The notes under the pieces are model-generated. The model made no database searches. It saw only the letters and a program-made list of their open reading frames with translations, and was not told where the DNA came from. A program made the position numbers and the translations under genes. From an uncultured Bacilli bacterium (GTDB lineage: Bacteria; Bacillota_I; Bacilli_A; RF39; UBA660), in NCBI GenBank assembly GCA_947853365.1, contig CANTWQ010000020.1, forward strand, positions 1 to 19,711: a stretch of 19,711 nucleotides of DNA, read 5' to 3'. Of this stretch, positions 14,662-19,711 are shown one piece after another. Each line of letters begins with the position of its first letter. Positions within the stretch are counted from its first letter, which is position 1.

Positions 14662-15971
14662 TGGAAATTCGCGGACTAAATGAAGCACATATTCGGGAAA
14701 TTTCAAATATCAAAAAGGAAGAAGCATGGATTTTAGATTATCGCCTGGATTCTTTCCGTTATTTTATGAATGAGAGTATGCCGTCTTTTGGACCAGAGAT
14801 CCATTTGTCTTTCGATGATATTATTTATTATAAAAGTAGTGTTGCTGATTCGATTCAAGATAGTTGGTCTAGGTTAAATAAACGTGTCACGGAAGAGTTG
14901 GATGAACTTGGTGTCATTGAGAGTGAGCAACATATGGATGGTATTGGCGTGCAATATGAAAGTGAAGTTATCTATCATAATATGATCGATGAGCTGAAAG
15001 AAAAGGATATTATTTTTACTTCGATCGAGGATGCGATGCGTAAGTATCCGGAGTTGGTGCGGAAATATTTTGGAAAAATTGTTTCTAATCATGAAAATAA
15101 ATTTGCCGCTTTAAATGGAAGTGTTTTTTCGGGAGGTAGTTTTATCTATATTCCCCCACATACCAAATTGGATCGTCCTTTGCAAAGCTATTTTCGGATT
15201 AGTAGTCGAAGTATGGGACAATTTGAGCGAACTTTGATTATTGTCGATGATGATAGTGAACTTCATTATATCGAGGGTTGTACGGCCCCGGATTATAGCG
15301 AATCTAGTTTACATGCTGCGGTGGTAGAAATTTATGTAGGAAAACGGAGTAAATGTCGTTATACGACGGTGCAAAATTGGGCCCACAATGTCAATAATTT
15401 GGTAACCAAACGGGCTCTAGTGGACGAAGATGGAGAAATGGTTTGGGTCGATGGAAACATTGGTAGTTTGGTAACAATGAAATATCCTTGTTGTGTATTA
15501 AAGGGAGATCGAAGTAGTGGAACGTGTATTACCATCAGTGTAGCATCCACCAACCAAGAACAAGATACGGGAGCTAGAATGATTCATTTAGGAAAAAACA
15601 CCAAAAGTAAAATCATTTCTAAAAGCATTGCACGTAATGGTGGGAATGCTACTTATCGTGGAGATGTAAAAATTACCAAGGATGCTCTCTATAGTGAAGC
15701 CATGGTCAAATGTGATACGTTATTGTTAGACGAGATCTCAAAAAGTGATACGATTCCGCGGAATTTGACGGAAAATGATTCTAGTACCATCGAACATGAA
15801 GCGACGGTATCGAAGATCAGTGATGAAAATTTATTCTATTTTATGAGCCGTGGAATTGATAAAGAACGTGCGATGGAACTGATTATCTTAGGCTTTTTGG
15901 AAGCCTTTCGGAGCGAGTTGCCAATGGAATATGCAGTAGAACTCAATCAGTTGTTGAAAAGAAATTTGTAA
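14652..15971 (+). CDS. sufB: SufB, Fe-S cluster scaffold
   Basis: Main scaffold subunit on which the cluster forms, with SufC and SufD. 439 residues from GTG 14652. The start is inferred: GAGGAAAG (14641-14648) stands just before GTG 14652 and overlaps the sufU end, and an ATG at 14601 would lie deep inside sufU. The family N-terminus follows: NEAHIREISNIKKEEAWILDYRLDS. Later marks: IPPHTKLDRPLQSYFRI, YIEGCTAPDYSESSLHAAVVEI, TTVQNW, GSLVTMKYPCCVL, and the C-terminal IEHEATVSKISDENLFYF and SRGIDKERAMELIILGF. Last gene of the operon. Confidence 0.95.
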   Translation: MGLVEIRGLNEAHIREISNIKKEEAWILDYRLDSFRYFMNESMPSFGPEIHLSFDDIIYYKSSVADSIQDSWSRLNKRVTEELDELGVIESEQHMDGIGVQYESEVIYHNMIDELKEKDIIFTSIEDAMRKYPELVRKYFGKIVSNHENKFAALNGSVFSGGSFIYIPPHTKLDRPLQSYFRISSRSMGQFERTLIIVDDDSELHYIEGCTAPDYSESSLHAAVVEIYVGKRSKCRYTTVQNWAHNVNNLVTKRALVDEDGEMVWVDGNIGSLVTMKYPCCVLKGDRSSGTCITISVASTNQEQDTGARMIHLGKNTKSKIISKSIARNGGNATYRGDVKITKDALYSEAMVKCDTLLLDEISKSDTIPRNLTENDSSTIEHEATVSKISDENLFYFMSRGIDKERAMELIILGFLEAFRSELPMEYAVELNQLLKRNL

Positions 15972-15994
15972 AAAAATTACAAGTTTCTTTTTTT
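15961..15994 (+). terminator. Intrinsic terminator of the suf operon
   Basis: An eleven-base stem (GAAATTTGTAA with TTACAAGTTTC, one G-T pair) with a five-A loop, then seven T (15988-15994). The stem overlaps the sufB stop codon. Confidence 0.88.
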
Positions 15995-16091
15995 GGCAAA
16001 ATCATGCGTATAGCTTCCTTTTTTTGTTGCTTTACGCTTCTTTTTGGTTGATGTTTTCCTTTTGGCGAGCAATTTTGGCTTTTTTCGTCAT

Positions 16092-16120
16092 TTGCATGTT
16101 GTATCTTCCTTGTTTACAAT
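16092..16120 (+). promoter_or_regulatory. Sigma-A promoter for the SSB gene
   Basis: TTGCAT (16092-16097), 17 bases, TACAAT (16115-16120). The leader before AAAGGAGGG and ATG 16144 is about 17 bases. The rest of 15995-16143 is T-rich with nothing clear. Confidence 0.6.
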
Positions 16121-16143
16121 ATTTTTTGGAAAGGAGGGATATT

Positions 16144-16503
16144 ATGTTAAATCAGGTGGTTTTGGTTGGACGATTGGTTTATGATCCCGTTTTGCGCGAA
16201 GCAAGTACGGGTAAGAAAATCAGTTCTATTCGCTTGGCGGTTCCGCGCAGTTATCGCAATGTTGATGGATATTATGAAACCGATTTTATCGATTGTATTC
16301 TTTTTGATAATGCAGCTAAAAGTACGGTTGAATATTGTAAAAAAGGCGACATTGTCAGTATTAAAGGCCGTGTACAATCGAAGAATGATCCTGACGGCGA
16401 ACATAAAAACATGTTAGATATTATCGTCGAGAAAATTTCTTTTTTATCGAATCATCGTGCGGATAAGAAAGAATGTGATAATCTTGAAAGTCCGTCGGCA
16501 TAG
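16144..16503 (+). CDS. ssb: Short single-stranded DNA-binding protein (OB-fold, no acidic tail)
   Basis: 119 residues. The OB-fold of bacterial SSB is clear: MLNQVVLVGRLVYDPVLREA, KKISSIRLAVPRSYRN, ETDFIDCILFDNAAKS, CKKGDIVSIKGRVQSK, and LDIIVEKISFL. It lacks a long disordered tail, and the acidic tip (DDDxPF type) that recruits replication and repair proteins is missing; the end is NLESPSA. It therefore resembles the second, shorter SSB of Bacillus (SsbB/YwpH, about 113 residues, used in transformation) more than replicative SsbA. ATG 16144 follows AAAGGAGGG with a seven-base gap; an ORF extended upstream lacks a site. It stands alone and not in an rpsF-ssb-rpsR operon, which also suggests a secondary SSB. 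Confidence 0.88.
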   Translation: MLNQVVLVGRLVYDPVLREASTGKKISSIRLAVPRSYRNVDGYYETDFIDCILFDNAAKSTVEYCKKGDIVSIKGRVQSKNDPDGEHKNMLDIIVEKISFLSNHRADKKECDNLESPSA

Positions 16504-16546
16504 TTTCTTTTTCGTTAACTTCGAGTTTTTATACCATAGATTTCCT

Positions 16547-16552
16547 TATAAT
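16547..16552 (+). promoter_or_regulatory. -10 box of the XRE regulator gene
   Basis: Perfect TATAAT at 16547-16552, 31 bases before ATG 16584; the -35 region (around 16524-16529, AGTTTT) is poor. Confidence 0.45.
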
Positions 16553-16583
16553 GAAGTAAGAGAGCAAATGGAGTAGTGGTATT

Positions 16584-16949
16584 ATGATGCTGTTATTTGG
16601 TAGTAGATTAAAGAAGTTGCGTCAGAAAGCAGGAATGACCCAATCCGAACTTGGAGAAAAGGTCAATGTAACGAAGGTCAGCATCTGTTGTTATGAAAAG
16701 GGAACCCGCACTCCGACCTTGGATACGTTAATTGATTTGGCCAATGTTTTCCACGTGGATTATAGTTATTTTTTAGGTAGTGATCATTATGTCGTTGCTG
16801 AGGATGATCCACATTATGGGATTTCTATGGCCAAAGAAGAGATTGAATTTATTCAAGAGCTCAGAAAAGAAGTTGTTATTTATCAGAAATTTATGGAAGA
16901 TCCGAAACGGGCTGTGAAATTGATTCGTTCACAGATTAAAATTCGATAA
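16584..16949 (+). CDS. XRE-family helix-turn-helix transcriptional regulator
   Basis: 121-residue DNA-binding protein. Residues about 7-62 form a Cro/C1-type HTH: LKKLRQKAGMTQSELGEKVN with the recognition part VTKVSICCYEKGTRTPTLDTL and IDLANVFHVDYSYFLG. The C-terminal half (about 75-121) is helical and charged and could serve in dimerisation; no known ligand domain is seen. Ribosome site GGAG is ten bases before ATG 16584, which is followed by another ATG. Single gene with its own -10 box and terminator. Its target is unknown. The neighbouring genes give no hint of phage or toxin-antitoxin linkage. Confidence 0.9.
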   Translation: MMLLFGSRLKKLRQKAGMTQSELGEKVNVTKVSICCYEKGTRTPTLDTLIDLANVFHVDYSYFLGSDHYVVAEDDPHYGISMAKEEIEFIQELRKEVVIYQKFMEDPKRAVKLIRSQIKIR

Positions 16950-16956
16950 TGCTAGG

Positions 16957-16985
16957 AAAGTAGATACTTAGGTATTTACTTTTTT
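16957..16985 (+). terminator. Intrinsic terminator after the XRE gene
   Basis: AAAGTAGATAC (16957-16967) with GTATTTACTTT (16972-16982), one G-T pair, TTAG loop, then more T. Eleven-base stem. Confidence 0.85.
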
Positions 16986-17023
16986 CTTTGTTCGATTTTA
17001 TAATAACAATAGGAGATGATCAT

Positions 17024-18256
17024 GTGGATATATTAGCAATTATTGAAAAAAAACGTTGGGGAAAAGCGTTAACAAAGGAAGAAATCACGGATATTTTTAA
17101 TGGTTATTTACAAGGAAATGTTGCCGATTATCAGATGAGTAGTTTATTGATGGCTATTTGTCTTCAAGGAATGAATGATATGGAAACGTTTGCTTTGACG
17201 GATGTCTTTTTACATTCAGGAGATATTCTTGATTTGTCGTTTTTAGGAAAAACGGTGGTTGATAAGCATTCGACCGGAGGAGTTGGTGATAAAACAACGC
17301 TTGTCATTTTGCCACTTGTTGCAAGTTGTGACGTCGTGGTTGCCAAAGCTTCAGGACGTGGTCTTGGTATTACGGGAGGAACCATCGATAAATTAGAAAG
17401 TATCCCAGGATTTCAGACGAATTTATCAGAAGCAGAATTCTTTTCGTTGTTGGCCAAAGAGAAAGTTGCAATCACTTCCCAAACAGACAAAATTACACCT
17501 TTGGATAAAAAGGTGTATGCCCTTCGTGACGTTACAGGAACGACGGAGTCCATTCCTTTGATTGCTTCTAGTATTATGTCTAAAAAAATTGCCGGTGGTG
17601 CCAAAAAAATTGTTATTGACATTAAAGTGGGAAGTGGTGCGTTGATCAAAAATATGCAAGATGCAGTAACCCTTTCTTCTCTGATGCAAAAAATTGGTAG
17701 TTATTATGGCTGTGAAGTTAGAACTTTGATTCATCCGATGGATACTCCATTAGGGAGATGTGTGGGTAATGCCCTTGAAGTGATGGAAGCTATGGATATT
17801 TTGCAAGGAAAGGGCGAAGAAAAACTAACCGAACTTTGTGTGCAACTTGCTTCGCATATGGTCGCAATGGGGAAAAATATTTCCTATGACGATGCCAAGG
17901 AAGAAGTATTGACCCATTTAAAGGATGGAAGTGCTTATCAAAAGTTTCAAGCAATCATCCAAAATCAGCATGGAGATCTTTCACGCTTATCTTTGAGTAA
18001 TCACCATATCGATATTTTATCTTCCAAAGATGGTGTGATTCGTGAAATACCAGCCTCTTTCTTCGGACATTTATCGGTTCAATTAGGCGCCGGCAGAAAA
18101 AATAAAGATGATACGATCGATCCGGGCGTAGGTATTTATTTTCATAAACTGGTTGGAGATACGGTAAAAAAAGGAGATCTCTTATGTACAATTTATGTCA
18201 AAGATGATTTTAATCAGGAAACATCTGAAATTCTGGAGCATATCGTTATCGATTGA
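17024..18256 (+). CDS. pdp: Pyrimidine-nucleoside (thymidine) phosphorylase
   Basis: Splits uridine, deoxyuridine or thymidine with phosphate to base and (deoxy)ribose 1-phosphate, in pyrimidine salvage. 410 residues from GTG 17024. AGGAGATGA lies eight bases upstream and an overlapping ATG at 17022 runs into a stop; the frame opens further at a TTG (16988) but without a site. The phosphate/substrate motif KHSTGGVGDKTT begins at Lys81, the same position as in Geobacillus PyNP, and Lys108 (AKASGRGLGITGGTIDKLES) also matches. IASSIMSKKIAGGAKKIVIDIKVGSGA follows. The C-terminal third (LGAGRKNKDDTIDPGVGIYF) is the nucleoside phosphorylase C-terminal domain. It is a single gene, where Bacillus has an operon with drm and pupG. 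Confidence 0.96.
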   Translation: MDILAIIEKKRWGKALTKEEITDIFNGYLQGNVADYQMSSLLMAICLQGMNDMETFALTDVFLHSGDILDLSFLGKTVVDKHSTGGVGDKTTLVILPLVASCDVVVAKASGRGLGITGGTIDKLESIPGFQTNLSEAEFFSLLAKEKVAITSQTDKITPLDKKVYALRDVTGTTESIPLIASSIMSKKIAGGAKKIVIDIKVGSGALIKNMQDAVTLSSLMQKIGSYYGCEVRTLIHPMDTPLGRCVGNALEVMEAMDILQGKGEEKLTELCVQLASHMVAMGKNISYDDAKEEVLTHLKDGSAYQKFQAIIQNQHGDLSRLSLSNHHIDILSSKDGVIREIPASFFGHLSVQLGAGRKNKDDTIDPGVGIYFHKLVGDTVKKGDLLCTIYVKDDFNQETSEILEHIVID

Positions 18257-18269
18257 TTTCGTAATGAAA

Positions 18270-18298
18270 AAATGACTTTCCGAACAAGAAAGTCATTT
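18270..18298. terminator. Bidirectional terminator between pdp and the M15 peptidase
   Basis: Perfect eleven-base arms AAATGACTTTC/GAAAGTCATTT with a seven-base loop; CTTTTT follows on the plus strand and TTTTTTC on the minus strand. Confidence 0.88.
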
Positions 18299-18304
18299 CT
18301 TTTT

Positions 18305-19216
18305 CTATTTTTTTCCTTCGATAAAGCGTACGTAATATTCATCGAAAGTGATGTCGTGTTCGTGAATATAGGTTGCAATCTCAACACCTACATAGCGGTA
18401 GTGCCATGATTCATAAGTATAACCTGTGATATTTTCTTTTCCTTTTGGATAACGTTCGATAAATCCATATTTATAGGCATTATCCTTCATCCATTGATAT
18501 TCTTTGGTGTGATGGAAATTGGTATAGATTTCTTTGCTGTTATCGACATCTACCACAAGTCCTGTTTGGTGTTCCGAAAAACCAGGACGTGCCGAATAGG
18601 TGTCCGCTTCTTCTTGGCCATCCTGATCGACATATCTTTGATAAAGTCCAACTTGGTATTCATAACTACGATAAGCACTCATTGCGCGAATGGTATAACC
18701 TTGTGCTTTGGCATCTTTTGCTAATGTTTCAAAGGCTACCCGTGCTTCATGAACGATTTGTCTTGTTCCGGAAGCATATTCTTTCGCAATGGTTTCTAAA
18801 TGGTCTGGTTCATAACTTCCAAGTGAATAATATTTGTTACTGATAATAAAAATTTCATTTTTGTATGGAGAATCTTTGGTGTTGGTGTAATAAGGCTGAT
18901 CTAGTCCAATATTCACACGGGTTACAATATCGATATCAGAAAGTGTTTCATTTTGTTCTTTATAAGCAAGATAGCGATCTAAATATTCCATTTTAAAGTA
19001 ATCGATGTTCTGCTCGACGTGATTTAGCTTACTTAATTTTTGCTCTGTTTCGATATCGTATGATGTCTCTGGTGTTGGACTGGGACTTATGGTTGGTGTG
19101 GGGATCGTGTTTTCCTGTTCACTCTTTTCTTCTTTGGGCCAAAAGATCCATAATAAAATAATGATAATGATGAAAAAAATACAAAGTAAAATCCATTTTC
19201 TTGGCTTTCGTTTCAT
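18305..19216 (-). CDS. Membrane-anchored D-alanyl-D-alanine carboxypeptidase, VanY/M15B family
   Basis: Zinc peptidase that trims the terminal D-Ala from peptidoglycan stem peptides outside the membrane. 303 residues: basic start, one membrane anchor (about 8-26), a Thr/Pro/Ser-rich linker (about 36-52), a spacer, and the M15 domain (about 140-295). Zinc and catalytic motifs: SARPGFSEHQTGLVVDV with His216 and Asp223, and ESWHYRY with Glu269 and His272. The region 170-190 (GYTIRAMSAYRSYEYQ) is also typical. ATG 19216 follows GGAGGAGG. Without VanH/A/X genes nearby it is a housekeeping wall enzyme and does not indicate glycopeptide resistance. Confidence 0.93.
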   Translation of the reverse strand: MKRKPRKWILLCIFFIIIIILLWIFWPKEEKSEQENTIPTPTISPSPTPETSYDIETEQKLSKLNHVEQNIDYFKMEYLDRYLAYKEQNETLSDIDIVTRVNIGLDQPYYTNTKDSPYKNEIFIISNKYYSLGSYEPDHLETIAKEYASGTRQIVHEARVAFETLAKDAKAQGYTIRAMSAYRSYEYQVGLYQRYVDQDGQEEADTYSARPGFSEHQTGLVVDVDNSKEIYTNFHHTKEYQWMKDNAYKYGFIERYPKGKENITGYTYESWHYRYVGVEIATYIHEHDITFDEYYVRFIEGKK

Positions 19217-19236
19217 AGCTTCCTCCTCCTATTGTC

Positions 19237-19245
19237 ATTATATCA
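19237..19245 (-). promoter_or_regulatory. Extended -10 promoter for the M15 carboxypeptidase
   Basis: On the minus strand TGATATAAT (TGn plus a perfect TATAAT), without a good -35 box. The leader to ATG 19216 is about 15 bases. Confidence 0.6.
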
Positions 19246-19330
19246 TGTTTTCTTTGGAAAAGACCGTTTTTGTTTCTTTCTTTCATATTTGTCGCATTTT
19301 GGAATAAAGTTCAATTGAGGAGGGACATTT

Positions 19331-19711
19331 TTGAAAAAGTGGTTTGTTTATTTGTGTATGGGGATGATCCTTTGTTTTCCTTTGCACGTTTTGGCATCCG
19401 AAACAGGGGAGGTTATGGTAAAAGAAGATGAGGAAAGTATCGAAGTCATTTCAGAAGAAGGGTTAATTCCTGGTGCCCGTAGTGGTATTTTAATGGATCC
19501 AACGACTGGGGAAGTTTTGTTTGAGAAAAATTCTCATGAACGTTTTGCGGTGGCATCGATGACAAAGATGATGTCACAACTATTGATTTTAGAAGCTATC
19601 GAAGCGGGTACGCTTTCATTTGATGAAATGTTAACGGTGAGTAATAATGCTGCCGGGATGGGAGGAAGTCAAATCTGGTTACAGGCCGGGGAAGTGATGA
19701 GCGTTCGTGAT
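19331..19711 (+). CDS. Serine-type D-alanyl-D-alanine carboxypeptidase (S11, DacF/DacA-like), partial
   Basis: Only the first 127 codons are in the window. Low-molecular-weight penicillin-binding protein that removes terminal D-Ala from the cell wall. A signal peptide covers about 1-22 (MKKWFVY...HVLA/S). An acidic linker (about 24-44) precedes the domain start GARSGILMDPTTGEVLFEKN. The active site SxxK is S76-M-T-K79, and SxN is S104-N-N106 in SNNAAGMGGSQIWL, a DacF-like context. The start is a TTG at 19331 with GAGGAGGGA correctly spaced; the next ATG (codon 10) would cut the signal peptide. It is divergent from the M15 peptidase, with about 114 bases between. In B. subtilis dacF is a forespore (sigma-F) gene; no sigma-F box is evident to me here. 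Confidence 0.92.
   Translation, partial: MKKWFVYLCMGMILCFPLHVLASETGEVMVKEDEESIEVISEEGLIPGARSGILMDPTTGEVLFEKNSHERFAVASMTKMMSQLLILEAIEAGTLSFDEMLTVSNNAAGMGGSQIWLQAGEVMSVRD

Noticed and set aside
16032-16097. 21-codon minus-strand frame (MTKKAKIARQK...) with AGGAAG upstream, antisense to the SSB promoter; slightly like the start of ribosomal protein S14
   Set aside because: Too short, Lys-rich by base composition, stops after 21 codons, and no S14 zinc motif follows in any frame.
16024-16143. Hydrophobic N-terminal extension of SSB (40 residues)
   Set aside because: It comes from a T-rich leader with no start signal and covers the promoter; the SSB fold begins at ATG 16144.
18305-19216. Vancomycin-resistance gene vanY
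   Set aside because: Family resemblance only; no vanRS or vanHAX genes, and M15 carboxypeptidases are common wall enzymes.
1-19711. Mycoplasma-type code with TGA as tryptophan
   Set aside because: TGA ends several genes at the expected family lengths (GNAT, phosphorylase), and conserved tryptophans use TGG.

Overview
The window is an ordinary-looking chromosomal stretch of a low-GC Gram-positive bacterium (Bacillota). The evidence is the AT-rich sequence, strong AGGAGG-type ribosome sites, Bacillus-like gene sets (RNase J, YlxM next to FtsY, the sufCDSUB order, PrsA lipoprotein, RecX), and compact intergenic gaps with intrinsic terminators. A CotD-like coat protein and two tiny YjcZ-like membrane proteins suggest an endospore-forming ancestry or lifestyle. 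TGA is used as a stop (for example at 3778-3780 and 18254-18256), so this is genetic code 11 and not a Mycoplasma-type code. My best inference is a gut-type Bacilli/Erysipelotrichia-like lineage, but no rRNA is present to settle it.

Layout. 1-1685 (-): RNase J, running off the left edge, divergent from 1828-5668 (+): ftsY, ylxM, a GNAT acetyltransferase and a HerA-like ATPase, tightly packed, ending at a terminator. 5803-7110 (+): ffh with its own promoter. 7183-7494: CotD-like protein. 7569-8294: membrane-anchored non-specific nuclease of the EndA type. 8403-8603: rpoZ (omega). 8672-9406: recX. 9427-10422 (-): prsA foldase lipoprotein. 10610-10824 (+): two tiny YjcZ-like proteins behind a sigma-K-like promoter. 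10855-11250 (-): HIT hydrolase. 11530-15971 (+): sufC-sufD-sufS-sufU-sufB. 16144-16503: short SSB. 16584-16949: XRE regulator. 17024-18256: pyrimidine-nucleoside phosphorylase. 18305-19216 (-): M15 D,D-carboxypeptidase. 19331-19711 (+): N-terminal part of an S11 D,D-carboxypeptidase (DacF-like), cut by the right edge.

How the genes work together. FtsY, YlxM and Ffh are the protein part of signal-recognition-particle targeting. In Bacillus ylxM directly precedes ffh; here a GNAT gene, a HerA-type ATPase gene, a terminator and a new promoter lie between them. The suf block is a complete Fe-S assembly operon (ATPase, scaffold proteins, cysteine desulfurase, sulfur acceptor). The right end carries two divergent peptidoglycan carboxypeptidases. 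Sporulation-linked small genes are scattered among housekeeping genes.

No tRNA, rRNA, CRISPR array, insertion sequence or phage gene is visible. The least-explained pieces are the HerA-like ATPase in the SRP cluster, the sigma-K-like tiny-protein operon, and a hairpin/short-transcript element upstream of suf.
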